Shown here: positions 7,171-15,703 of the stretch, one piece after another
How the letters are laid out: each line of letters opens with the position of its first letter
How positions within the stretch are numbered: the first letter of the stretch is position 1
Position numbers and translations under genes: made by a program
Notes under the pieces: generated by a model
Told to the model about the DNA's origin: nothing
The model's input: only the letters and a program-made list of their open reading frames with translations
Databases searched by the model: none
Source: an uncultured Acetatifactor sp.
GTDB taxonomy: Bacteria; Bacillota; Clostridia; Lachnospirales; Lachnospiraceae
Length of the DNA stretch: 64,000 nucleotides
Assembly (NCBI RefSeq): GCF_910585425.1
Contig: NZ_CAJUCP010000011.1
Span: 1 to 64,000, forward strand
Direction of reading: 5' to 3'

Positions 7171-9339
7171 CTATGCAATGCTGAAATCAATCGTCCGGTT
7201 GAACCGGTCGCACTCCTCCACCCGCACCCTGACGGGCATGCCCAGCTTGTAGCTCTTCCCTGTGGCGTCCCCCACCATCTCGTACCTGCTCTCGTCATAG
7301 CGGAAGAAGTCCCCGGACAGCTTGGACACATGTATCAGCCCCTCCACCGTATTGGGCAGCTCTACATAGATGCCGAAGCTTGTGATGCCGGAGATGACGC
7401 CGTCGTATTCCTCTCCGATGCGCTCCTCCATGTACTCCACCTTCTTGAGCTTGTCGGTCTCCCGCTCCGCCTCCTCCGCACGGCGCTCGGTCTCGGAGCT
7501 GTGCTTTGCCACCTCCGGCAGAATCTCCCGGTAATGGGCAATCCGCTCCTCCTTGAGCCTCCCCCGGAGCTGCTCCTTGATGATCCTGTGGATCTGGAGA
7601 TCCGGGTATCTGCGGATGGGGGAGGTGAAGTGGCAGTAGTAGGGACATGCCAGCCCGAAATGACCGCTGCAGTCAACGCTGTACTTGGCCTGCTTCATGC
7701 TCCGCAGGGCCAGGCGGCTGATCATGGGCTCCTCGGGCGTCCCGGCGATTTTGGCCAGGAGCTTCTGGATCTCCTTGGGGTGGACTTCCTCCCCGGAGGT
7801 CTTCTGCCCTGCCCTTCCCACCGCTTTCATGTAGTAGCCGAAATTGTTGATGAACGCGGCCAGCTTCTGGATGCGCTCCCCGTCCGGCACATCGTGGATG
7901 CGGTAGACGAAGGGCAGCTCCATCCAGTAGAAATGCTGGGCTATGGTCTCGTTGGCCGCCAGCATGAAATCCTCTATGATATCCGTGGCCACATTGCGCT
8001 CGTAGGGCTTGATTTCCGTGGGATGGCCGTCCCTGTCCAGGAGAATCTTGCACTCCGGGAAGTCGAAATCGATGGAGCCCCGCTTACGGCGCTTCTCCCG
8101 CAGTATGGCGGCCAGCTTCTCCATCTCCCGGAACATCGGGACAAGCTCCTTATACTGCCCGTAGGCCTCCTCGCGCTCCGCAAGGCCCTCGTCCTCCAGC
8201 AGCTCTTTCACCACCGTGTAGGACATGCGCTTGTCCACCCGGATCACGGACTCGCAAATCTCGTAATCGGAAATCTCCCCGTCCGGCTCCACGGTCATCA
8301 GGCAGCTCAGGGCCAGCCTGTCCGAGCCCGCGTTCAGGGAGCAGATGCCGTTGGACAGCGCGTGGGGCAGCATGGGGATTACCCTGTCCACCAGGTACAC
8401 GCTGGTGCCCCGCTTCAAGGCCTCCCTGTCCAGGGCGGAATTCTCCTGGACATAGTTGGTCACGTCCGCGATGTGGACGCCCAGACGGTATCTCTCCCCG
8501 TCAAATGCGATGCTGACCGCATCGTCCAGGTCCTTGGCGTCCTCGCCGTCGATTGTGACCATGACCAGGTCCCGCAGGTCCCTGCGCCCCTCCATATCCG
8601 CTTCGGACACCTCCTGGGACACCCGCTCCACCTGATTCATAATCTTCCCGGAGAATTCCACCGGCAGCTCATAGCCGCGGACGATGGACATGATGTCCAC
8701 GCCGGGGTCATTGATATGGCCCAGAATCTCCACCACCCTGCCCTCGGGGCTTTTTCTGTCATTGCCGTAGTCCGTGATGTCCACCACCACCTTGTGACCG
8801 CTCATGGCTCCCTTGGAGTGCTCCTTTGGCACGAAGATATCCTGGGGGAGCTTATTGTTGTCCGGGACTACGAATCCGTAGTGTTCCTTTGCCCTGTCAT
8901 AGGTGCCCACAATCTGCTTCATGCCCCGGGCGACGATCCTGACTACCTGGGCCTCCTGCCGCTTCCCCTCGCACTCAGGCAGCAGGGCCACCTCCACGGT
9001 GTCCTTGTGGAAGGCGCCGCCGGTCTTGTCCTCCGGGATGTACAGGTCCTCTTTGCGCCCCTCTATCTCCACGAAGCCGAAGCCCTTGGCATGGCTGATG
9101 AAGGTCCCTGTCAGGGCACGGCCGTTGCCTTTGACATATTTCGCTTTTGGGGTGAGGGCCAGCTTCCCCTCCTCCAGGAGCTCCCGCAGGATTGCGCGGA
9201 AGTCCTCCCTGTCCTCTTTGGCCACCTGCATGAAGGCGGCCATCTCTTTCTCTTTCATGGGGACGTAGATGGAATCGCTGACCAGCTCACAGATGATCTT
9301 CTTCCTGGCGTCCCACGCTTTTTGACTCATATTTCCCAT
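7171..9339 (-). CDS. rnr: ribonuclease R
   Basis: A processive 3'-to-5' exoribonuclease that degrades structured RNA, including messages released by trans-translation. At 722 residues it has normal length. Order: N-terminal winged-helix region, cold-shock domains (about 70-220, with GTFISHAKGFGFVEI), RNB catalytic domain (about 250-575) with the metal-binding DAKDLDDAVS stretch and SPIRRYPDLQIHR, and a C-terminal S1 domain (about 635-720, YDGVISGITSFGIYVEL). The start could be 9339 or the ATG at 9330; AGGA lies ten bases before the latter, and directly against the former. It precedes smpB in the same direction and is separated from secG by a terminator. Confidence 0.95.
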   Translation of the reverse strand: MGNMSQKAWDARKKIICELVSDSIYVPMKEKEMAAFMQVAKEDREDFRAILRELLEEGKLALTPKAKYVKGNGRALTGTFISHAKGFGFVEIEGRKEDLYIPEDKTGGAFHKDTVEVALLPECEGKRQEAQVVRIVARGMKQIVGTYDRAKEHYGFVVPDNNKLPQDIFVPKEHSKGAMSGHKVVVDITDYGNDRKSPEGRVVEILGHINDPGVDIMSIVRGYELPVEFSGKIMNQVERVSQEVSEADMEGRRDLRDLVMVTIDGEDAKDLDDAVSIAFDGERYRLGVHIADVTNYVQENSALDREALKRGTSVYLVDRVIPMLPHALSNGICSLNAGSDRLALSCLMTVEPDGEISDYEICESVIRVDKRMSYTVVKELLEDEGLAEREEAYGQYKELVPMFREMEKLAAILREKRRKRGSIDFDFPECKILLDRDGHPTEIKPYERNVATDIIEDFMLAANETIAQHFYWMELPFVYRIHDVPDGERIQKLAAFINNFGYYMKAVGRAGQKTSGEEVHPKEIQKLLAKIAGTPEEPMISRLALRSMKQAKYSVDCSGHFGLACPYYCHFTSPIRRYPDLQIHRIIKEQLRGRLKEERIAHYREILPEVAKHSSETERRAEEAERETDKLKKVEYMEERIGEEYDGVISGITSFGIYVELPNTVEGLIHVSKLSGDFFRYDESRYEMVGDATGKSYKLGMPVRVRVEECDRFNRTIDFSIA

Positions 9340-9375
9340 ATCCTGCTATACCCCATACCCGCTTTTTGCAGGTGA

Positions 9376-9410
9376 ACATAAAAACACTCTTGCCGCATCC
9401 GCAAGAGTGT
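9376..9410 (-). terminator. intrinsic terminator between secG and rnr
   Basis: A perfect 10-bp stem (9384-9393 with 9401-9410, ACACTCTTGC and its complement) with a 7-base loop. On the minus strand it is followed by TTTTTATG. It would end the secG transcript, so rnr needs its own promoter, which would lie in the short stretch before 9339; none is obvious there. Confidence 0.8.
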
Positions 9411-9424
9411 CTTTTCTACGTATC

Positions 9425-9673
9425 TTAAAATACATTCAGATTCAGTATGACCGCAAGAATCATGAACAATGCGGCCAATATCTTGGTAAGCTTTACCAAG
9501 AGGCCCTCCATGGAGCGTCCTTTGTTCTTGCCCCAGTAAGTCTCAGCGGCTCCGCTGATGGCCCCAAGTCCCGCCGACTTGCCCTCCTGCATCAATACCA
9601 ACACAACAAGCGCTATGCATATGATGATGAATAAAATTGTCAGTATAATCTTTAAGGCTCCCAACTGTCCCAC
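9425..9673 (-). CDS. secG: preprotein translocase subunit SecG
   Basis: An 82-residue SecG, the small non-essential partner of the SecYEG channel. Two membrane helices lie at about 7-27 and 60-80. They flank the conserved cytoplasmic loop with VLMQEGKSAGLGAISGAAETYWG and a KNKGRS segment. It stands as a single-gene unit ending in the terminator at 9376-9410. secG next to rnr and smpB is a frequent Firmicutes arrangement, which supports the call. Confidence 0.95.
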   Translation of the reverse strand: MGQLGALKIILTILFIIICIALVVLVLMQEGKSAGLGAISGAAETYWGKNKGRSMEGLLVKLTKILAALFMILAVILNLNVF

Positions 9674-9827
9674 ACCTCCTATGGTCTCCCTGCCCTCATG
9701 AGAGGGTTTTATCCACCGGAAACCGTATCTCGCATTTCATATATTGTCTATCTTAACACAGTCCCCATATAAAAGCAACCATTATTTACATTTTTTGTCC
9801 GTTTTTTTCGCATCATTTTTCCGCAGT

Positions 9828-10556
9828 CTACCAATTCTGGAGCTCCTGGAACGTATAGAACCGCAATCCCATCTCTTTGGCTTTCCGGAGAAGGTACAGA
9901 AGCCTGTCCTCCGTTATGCTCCAATCACCGGCTCCTATGGCATGGGAGTACAGCGACACCACTCTTCCTTTTCCCGCCTTGAGATTCGCCAGGATATCAT
10001 CAATCTGCGCCTCATACTGTTCCTGCGAGCTGTAGTTCCCATTATCCAGAGACAGGGATTCCACATATCCCTCCCTGAACTGGTGCTTGTCGGTAATCTG
10101 TAGGAAATACGCCCCCCGCAGAACCTTATAATGCCCGAGGAGCTTCTCGTCCAGCTCCTCATCGTGGCTCCCCTTTGGATATGCGAAGGTGGAAAGCTCG
10201 ATTCCTCCGTCCCGAAAGACCTCTATCGGGTCAATCGCCTGCTGGTATACTTCTTCCTCGCTCAGCGCTGTCAGTTCCTGATGTCCGGCGGTGTGGAAAG
10301 CTATCTCATGTCCTCTTTCCATCGCGTCATAGCAAAAATCCGTCGGTTCGTCGGCGCAGATGAAAAAAGTGGCTTTTACGTTGTACTCGTCGAACAGGTC
10401 AAAATATCCCTCCCAGTTATCCGCATTATAGTCGTCGAAAGCCAGCAGGATGCCGCACTGATTCCTGTCCTGAATCCGGTATAGCTTTATCCCGCCCAGG
10501 ACGATTCCCGCAGCCAGTATTATCCCGCCAATCAAAAACAGCAGCTTCTTTCTCAT
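9828..10556 (-). CDS. membrane-anchored NodB-type polysaccharide deacetylase
   Basis: Likely removes acetyl groups from a cell-wall or surface glycan outside the membrane. One N-terminal helix (about 5-23) anchors or exports it. The NodB fold follows, with metal and catalytic residues visible as the Asp pair in LLAFDDYNAD and the HTAGH zinc motif, then FAYPKGSHDEE (motif 3-like) and a late LYSHAIGAGDW histidine. The canonical TFDDG is altered to AFDDY, so substrate or activity may differ. The ATG at 10556 (242 residues) has GGAGG seven bases before it and is preferred to the one at 10562. It stands alone, with no obvious operon partner. Confidence 0.82.
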   Translation of the reverse strand: MRKKLLFLIGGIILAAGIVLGGIKLYRIQDRNQCGILLAFDDYNADNWEGYFDLFDEYNVKATFFICADEPTDFCYDAMERGHEIAFHTAGHQELTALSEEEVYQQAIDPIEVFRDGGIELSTFAYPKGSHDEELDEKLLGHYKVLRGAYFLQITDKHQFREGYVESLSLDNGNYSSQEQYEAQIDDILANLKAGKGRVVSLYSHAIGAGDWSITEDRLLYLLRKAKEMGLRFYTFQELQNW

Positions 10557-10732
10557 AATCATGCCTCCTCAGACACCTCTTTCCTCCCCAACGCCTCAAA
10601 AAAAACACATCGTACCTACAGTATCACTATGCCCGCTTCCCGTCAAGCGATATTTCCGTCCAGAGGGAAACGCTCAGAGGGAATCTCATTACTTTTCCCG
10701 AAGCAGACTGCCCCGGGCATGGTTTTTCAGTA

Positions 10733-10761
10733 TTGTAGTTCCTCCCCTGTTCTGGTATAAT
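10733..10761 (+). promoter_or_regulatory. promoter of the Uma2-family gene
   Basis: TTGTAG (10733-10738) and TATAAT (10756-10761) are 17 bp apart. The 321-bp gap between the deacetylase and the Uma2 gene (10557-10877) holds this promoter and otherwise nothing I can identify. The predicted leader is about 110 bases with no evident riboswitch fold. Confidence 0.65.
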
Positions 10762-10877
10762 CAGATTCATATAAGGGCACATAGACAATGGCAGCTTCAG
10801 CCTGGCAGGAGATTCGGACAGTTCCCCTGGGAGCTACGGTAAAAGCTTGCCCCATAGGCTGAAAGAAAGGTGGCGAA

Positions 10878-11426
10878 ATGAGTTTAGCAGCAAGGCAACC
10901 GGAATACTACACGATGGATGATATCAATAATCTGCCGGAGGGAAAAAGGGCCGAATTGATCGACGGCGAGCTGTATATGATGGCAGCGCCCGGCAGGCTC
11001 CACCAACGATTTGTAAAGAATCTGACCTATCTTATTGAGGATTATATACGGCGTAAACAGGGAGACTGCGAAATATATCCCGCCCCGTTTGCCGTATTCC
11101 TGAACGCAGACGACCGGATTTACGTAGAACCTGACATCTCTGTCATATGCGATAAGGAGAAGCTCACTGAGGAAGGCTGCAAAGGGGCGCCGGATTGGAT
11201 CATCGAAGTGGTCTCCCCCACAAGCCGCCCCATGGACTACAATAAGAAGCTGTTCAAATACAGGACTGCGGGCGTCCGGGAATACTGGATTGTTGATTAT
11301 GAGCGGGACCTGATCACGGTCTATGACTTTGAGCATGACGAAATGACGGACTTCACCCTGAAGGAAAAGGTGAAAGCGGGAATCTATGAGGATCTGGAAA
11401 TCGATTTTTCACAGATGAATCTGTAA
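10878..11426 (+). CDS. Uma2-family (DUF820) putative restriction-fold nuclease
   Basis: A 182-residue protein of the Uma2/DUF820 family, which has a PD-(D/E)XK nuclease fold but an uncertain role. The core is visible as ELIDGELYMMAAPG, then YVEPDISVICDK with the putative active-site Asp, GAPDWIIEVVSPTS with the Glu of the ExK-like motif, and YRTAGVREYWIVD. Length is normal. The ribosome site AAAGGTGG precedes the ATG. It is a single plus-strand gene between minus-strand units. A decayed relative lies at 29978-30208. Confidence 0.88.
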   Translation: MSLAARQPEYYTMDDINNLPEGKRAELIDGELYMMAAPGRLHQRFVKNLTYLIEDYIRRKQGDCEIYPAPFAVFLNADDRIYVEPDISVICDKEKLTEEGCKGAPDWIIEVVSPTSRPMDYNKKLFKYRTAGVREYWIVDYERDLITVYDFEHDEMTDFTLKEKVKAGIYEDLEIDFSQMNL

Positions 11427-11469
11427 CAGCAAACCCTTTTATCCGCTACCTTCCGATGATGAAAATTTT

Positions 11470-11506
11470 TATCCCCAAGGGAAGCGCCAGGCCTCTCTTG
11501 GGGATA
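11470..11506. terminator. possible terminator hairpin between converging genes
   Basis: A perfect 10-bp stem (11470-11479 with 11497-11506, TATCCCCAAG and its complement) with a 17-base loop. It lies between the end of the Uma2 gene and the end of the opp operon, which converge. The minus-side tail is AAAAATTTTC and the plus-side tail TTGAAATC, so neither is a strong U tract. It could still serve both directions. Confidence 0.45.
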
Positions 11507-11608
11507 TTGAAATCTCTCCTACACGCACATACGGTCAAATCTGCCGCCGGTTCATGATGCTTTCCGTTCATAAATCCAACAACCTGACAGACTTTAGTGA
11601 ATACAGGT

Positions 11609-12937
11609 CTATATCACCGCCAAAATCAACAGCAGCAGGAACAGAACCAGGATGACTCCCAGGACGATAAAGCCCCGGATTGCCCCCTTAAAGCACGACT
11701 TGGCATTTCTCTTGTAATGGAAATGCTTGAATACCGCTCCTCCAATCAGGCCCAGAATCGGCAGGAAGAAGGACACCAGCGTGTACCAGATGCTTCCCGT
11801 ATCACGGGGCGGGGCCTGCAGGAATTCCTCCAGATCCTTTGCCACCTTCTTCGCCTGCGCCTCCTCAGTGGTCTTGCGCGCCTTGGCGAACTTTTCCGTC
11901 TCCTCCGGTGAGATGATGTTGACGGCCTTCACCGGCTGGCCTTTCTCCCGCAGCGCCTTATACTTCTCGATTTCCGCCTTATTGCCATAAATCCAGTGGT
12001 CATGGCCGATATCCACGAACTCCGGCTTATCCGTGCTGTAGTCGTGGATGGATGGATCGTATACAAACTGCACCTTGTTCTTCTCCAGCTGCGGATCCGG
12101 AATCGGAATCGCGGAGATCAGGGAATGGGTGTAGGGATGCAACGGGAAGTTGAACAGCTCCTCCGCCTCCGCCACCTCCACGATGCGCCCCTTGTAGATG
12201 ACGCCGATGCGGTCGGAGATGAAGCGCACTACGGAAAGGTCGTGGGCGATGAACAGGTAGGTGACGCCCTTCTCCTTCTGGAACTTCTTCATCAGGTTCA
12301 GCACCTGCGCCCGGATGGACACGTCCAGCGCCGAAATCGGCTCATCGGCCACCACCAGCTCCGGCTCCATGACCATGGCCCGGGCGATGCCGATGCGCTG
12401 TCTCTGTCCGCCGGAGAACTCATGGGGGTATCTGGTCAGGTGCTCGGGCAGGAGCCCTACGTCATGGATCATGCGCTCCACCTTCTGCACGCGGTCGGCC
12501 TCGTTCTCAAAGAGGCCGAAATTGTAAAGCCCCTCGGAGATGATGTAGTCCACCGTGGCGCGCTCGTTCAGCGATGCCGCCGGATCCTGGAACACCATCT
12601 GCACATTGCGGATGACCTCCCTGTCCAGCGCGCGCGGAATCTTCCCGGAGATGCGCACGCCCTTGTACTGGATCTCACCGGCCGCCAGCGGGTTCACGCG
12701 GATAACGGCCCGCCCGATGGTGGTCTTGCCGGATCCGGACTCACCGACCAGTGAAAATGTTTCGCCCTTGTAAATGTCGAAGGACGCGTCCGTGACTGCG
12801 CGGACGGCTGTGTCGCCGCTGCCGAACGTGATGTCGATGTCCTTTACGGACAGCAGTATCTCTTTTCCGTTCTCTGCCTTCGGGCCGTGCTCCGGGAAGA
12901 GGGAACGGCCGTTTTTCTTTGTCTTTATAATTGCCAT
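11609..12937 (-). CDS. oligopeptide ABC transporter ATPase (OppF-like) with C-terminal membrane domain, system 1
   Basis: One of two ATPases of Opp system 1. Walker A GESGSGKTT, Q-loop in VFQDPAAS, signature FSGGQRQRI, Walker B VVADEPISALD and the switch His in IAHDLSVV are all present within about residues 28-275. The family-specific C-terminal oligopeptide domain is odd: it carries FDIGHDHWIYGNK-like sequence and no cysteine cluster, then a helical linker (about 335-370). Two strongly hydrophobic segments close the protein (about 382-402 and 418-442). OppF proteins are normally about 310-330 residues and soluble, so this 442-residue form has an added membrane tail. It is the last gene of the operon, 14 bp after the OppD-like gene. 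Confidence 0.9.
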   Translation of the reverse strand: MAIIKTKKNGRSLFPEHGPKAENGKEILLSVKDIDITFGSGDTAVRAVTDASFDIYKGETFSLVGESGSGKTTIGRAVIRVNPLAAGEIQYKGVRISGKIPRALDREVIRNVQMVFQDPAASLNERATVDYIISEGLYNFGLFENEADRVQKVERMIHDVGLLPEHLTRYPHEFSGGQRQRIGIARAMVMEPELVVADEPISALDVSIRAQVLNLMKKFQKEKGVTYLFIAHDLSVVRFISDRIGVIYKGRIVEVAEAEELFNFPLHPYTHSLISAIPIPDPQLEKNKVQFVYDPSIHDYSTDKPEFVDIGHDHWIYGNKAEIEKYKALREKGQPVKAVNIISPEETEKFAKARKTTEEAQAKKVAKDLEEFLQAPPRDTGSIWYTLVSFFLPILGLIGGAVFKHFHYKRNAKSCFKGAIRGFIVLGVILVLFLLLLILAVI

Positions 12938-12951
12938 CTTTCCTTCCTCCC

Positions 12952-14700
12952 CTAGATATTGAACGCTTCCATCAGCTTATTGTGGATATCCCGGATGCCC
13001 TCCGGCTTCTCCACCTTCTCCGACCGCGGATCCAGCAGCCATGTCTTCGCGTAATGCGTATCCGTAACCCTGAACATCGGCGGCTCCTCCAGAGTATCAA
13101 TCTTCAGGCAGTACGGATTGCGGGGCGCGAACGCATCGCCCGTAATGCTGTTGTACAGGGAAGGCGGCGTGCCCGTGATGGAATACAGCTCCGTGTTACG
13201 CTGCGCAAGCTGCGGCAGGCTCGACAGGAGTGCCCAGGTGTACGGATGGCGCGGGTCGTAGAAAACCTCCTCCGCCGTGCCCACTTCCACCATCTGCCCG
13301 GCATAGAGCACCGCCACCCGGTCCGCCACATTCGCCACCACCCCCAGGTCGTGGGTGATGAACACCGTCGTGAAGCCGAACTCCTTCTGCAGATCCTTGA
13401 TCAGCTGCAGGATCTGTGCCTGTATCGTCACGTCCAGAGCCGTGGTCGGCTCGTCGCAAATCAGTATCTTCGGCTGGCAGGACAGGGCAATGGCGATGAC
13501 GATACGCTGCCGCATGCCCCCGGAATACTGGAACGGGTAGTCGTCGAAGCGCGACTCCGCGTTGGGGATGCCCACCTTATGCATCAGCTCGATAGCCCGC
13601 CGTCTGGCCTCCGTCTCGGAACACCCCTGATGGCGCACGATGACGGAAGTAATCTGCCTGCCGATGGTGACGATGGGGTTCAGGCTGGTCATGGGATCCT
13701 GGAACACCGTGGCGATACGGCGTCCGCGGATCTGCTGCCAGTCCCGGGCGTACTTGACATTGGCCAGGTTCAGCACGCAGATTCCGTGCAGCCGTTCCGC
13801 TGTCTCGTCCAGGTATTTCACGCGGAATGCCACCTTGTCGAAGACAGCGTTGCGCTGCTCCTCATCGTCCAAGTCCACGCCGGTCTGCATGGCCTGCTTT
13901 AAGACCGCCAGAAGCTTAAAGGTAAGCTGGAGGCGCTTCATCAGGCCGTAACGCCCCACCGACAGGTGAATCTCTTTGCTCAGGATTTCATTGCGCTTCT
14001 TCGTCTCCTCGGAAATCTGCCCTTTGATCTCCTGCTCGTACTTGGCCTTCAGCTCGGCCATCTGCTTATTGTAGCGCTGGATGAAAGCGGTGTCCTTTGC
14101 CGCCTCGGCCTTGCGGGCCTTTTCTTCCGCAGCCTCCTTGCTCTCCAGCGCCTTGATCTTCTCGCCGTATTCCTTCAGCTTCCGGTCCGCGGCTTTGATG
14201 CGGTCCTTTTCATGGCGGGGGTCATAGGTCTGCTTCTCATTAAAGAGATTCGCCCGCTTGAACTTCATGTCGCCGAGTTCGTTCTCGATGGCCGCCCGCT
14301 CTTCCTCGCTCAGGGACTCGCGGTTCTTCTTCTCCGCCTCCAGTTCTCTCATCTTCCGATATGTCTCCACGCCCAGCTCATAGCCGGAAATGCTGTTCAG
14401 GCGGGAGAGCGTGCTCTTCATCAGCTGTCTCCCTCCCGACGTCAGCTTCACATATGTCTCCGCCAGCTCCGGGTCGTTTAAAATCAATCTGCCCTCATCG
14501 ATGAATCCGTTGGAGTCCGTCATGCCGGCGAAGGTCTTCGTCAGCACGGACTTGCCGGATCCGGACTCGCCCACGATGGCGATGGATTCATTCTCATAGA
14601 TATCCAGGTCGATTCCGCGGATGGCGGTCAGGATGCGGCCGCGGACCCGGAACTTCACATGGAGGTTTTTCACCGAGAGCAATACTTTCTTATCTTCCAT
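12952..14700 (-). CDS. oligopeptide ABC transporter ATPase (OppD-like) with large coiled-coil insertion, system 1
   Basis: At 582 residues this is about 250 longer than a usual OppD. Walker A GESGSGKSV (about 44-52) is followed by a normal strand. Residues about 75-320 are then an insertion, rich in Glu, Lys and Ala with heptad-like spacing in its middle (about 115-240), and only afterwards does the Q-loop TVFQDPMTS (Gln334) appear. Signature YSGGMRQRI, Walker B LICDEPTTALD and switch HDLGVV are intact, and the C-terminal part has FAPRNPYC. The insertion sits where the nucleotide-binding domain faces its neighbours, so a docking or regulatory role is plausible. It is 13 bp from oppC. Confidence 0.92.
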   Translation of the reverse strand: MEDKKVLLSVKNLHVKFRVRGRILTAIRGIDLDIYENESIAIVGESGSGKSVLTKTFAGMTDSNGFIDEGRLILNDPELAETYVKLTSGGRQLMKSTLSRLNSISGYELGVETYRKMRELEAEKKNRESLSEEERAAIENELGDMKFKRANLFNEKQTYDPRHEKDRIKAADRKLKEYGEKIKALESKEAAEEKARKAEAAKDTAFIQRYNKQMAELKAKYEQEIKGQISEETKKRNEILSKEIHLSVGRYGLMKRLQLTFKLLAVLKQAMQTGVDLDDEEQRNAVFDKVAFRVKYLDETAERLHGICVLNLANVKYARDWQQIRGRRIATVFQDPMTSLNPIVTIGRQITSVIVRHQGCSETEARRRAIELMHKVGIPNAESRFDDYPFQYSGGMRQRIVIAIALSCQPKILICDEPTTALDVTIQAQILQLIKDLQKEFGFTTVFITHDLGVVANVADRVAVLYAGQMVEVGTAEEVFYDPRHPYTWALLSSLPQLAQRNTELYSITGTPPSLYNSITGDAFAPRNPYCLKIDTLEEPPMFRVTDTHYAKTWLLDPRSEKVEKPEGIRDIHNKLMEAFNI

Positions 14701-14713
14701 CTGAATGCCCTCC

Positions 14714-15703
14714 TCACATATGCGTCCTGGGGTCGGACGCGTCTCCCAGGTTCTGGCCGGTCACGTAGAGCACCACGGTGATGACCGAAGCCACCGCCAC
14801 GGGAGTCCAGAATTCCCAGCCCCATCCAGGGGTCACCATAGCATTCTGCGCCTCATAAATGAGACGGCCCAGGGATACCTCGCTCATGCCCAGCCCGATA
14901 TAGGAGAGGAATACCTCCGAGGAGATGTAGCCAGGGATAGCGGCGGCAATCTCCAGCACGATGACGCTGGTCATGAAGGGCAGGATGTTCTTCAGGGCAA
15001 TCTTGAAGATGCTGGTGCCCAGGCAGCGGCTGGCCAGGTTGTACTCATGGTCGCGGATGATGATGACCCGCGTCCGGATATAGTAGGCCATGCCCAGCCA
15101 TCCCATGATCGTCATGGCGAAGACCAGCGTCCAGAAGCTGGGGGAGAACACCATGACCAGCACCGCGGTGAACAGCGTCCCCGGGATATTCCCCAGAATA
15201 TTGTAGACCTCGTTCATGATCATGTCCACCTTGCGGGAGAATCCCCAGATTGCCCCCAGCAGGATGCCGATGGTCATGTTGATGGCCGCGCATATGACGG
15301 CCAGGGATACGGAAATCCGGGAACCGTTCCACACCGAGTCGAATGTGGACGCGCCCGTCCCGCCTGCGCCGAACAGCCATTTTATATGGAACCCGTAGCG
15401 CTCGATGGCCGCGGAGGGCGTCAGATGCTGGCCGCCCCGCTCATTCACGTAGAGGTACGGATTCACCTGGTCGTCGTACCCGATCACTGTGGGATAGAGA
15501 TACGCGAAGGCAATCAGCACCGCCAGGATCACCAGCACTACCACATTGATCTTCTTGCGGAAGAACACGCGGAACACGCTCTTCCAGTAGGAATAGCGCG
15601 GCGCGGTGATTCTCTCAGAGGCCAGTTCGTCATTATTGATGCGGGAGAACAACTCCTCGTCCGACAGATTGTATTTCCTGCTGAAATCTTCCACTGCGCT
15701 CAC
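14714..15703 (-). CDS. oligopeptide ABC permease, OppC-like, system 1
   Basis: A 329-residue inner-membrane permease subunit. It has a charged N-terminal tail, TM1 at about 54-72, an outer loop of about 50 residues, and then the five-helix BPD core. The usual GTDxxGRD motif before TM2 is not recognisable; the loop reads GAGGTGASTFDSVWNGSRISVSL instead. The EAA-like cytoplasmic loop is ASRCLGTSIFKIALKNILP. It overlaps the OppB gene by 4 bp. Unlike its system 2 counterpart it has no propeller in the first outer loop. Confidence 0.92.
   Translation of the reverse strand: MSAVEDFSRKYNLSDEELFSRINNDELASERITAPRYSYWKSVFRVFFRKKINVVVLVILAVLIAFAYLYPTVIGYDDQVNPYLYVNERGGQHLTPSAAIERYGFHIKWLFGAGGTGASTFDSVWNGSRISVSLAVICAAINMTIGILLGAIWGFSRKVDMIMNEVYNILGNIPGTLFTAVLVMVFSPSFWTLVFAMTIMGWLGMAYYIRTRVIIIRDHEYNLASRCLGTSIFKIALKNILPFMTSVIVLEIAAAIPGYISSEVFLSYIGLGMSEVSLGRLIYEAQNAMVTPGWGWEFWTPVAVASVITVVLYVTGQNLGDASDPRTHM

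Noticed and set aside
7330..9375. A 681-codon open frame on the plus strand opposite rnr
   Set aside because: It mirrors the high-GC codon pattern of RNase R, has no ribosome site or family motif, and the product is His/Leu/Gly-rich noise.
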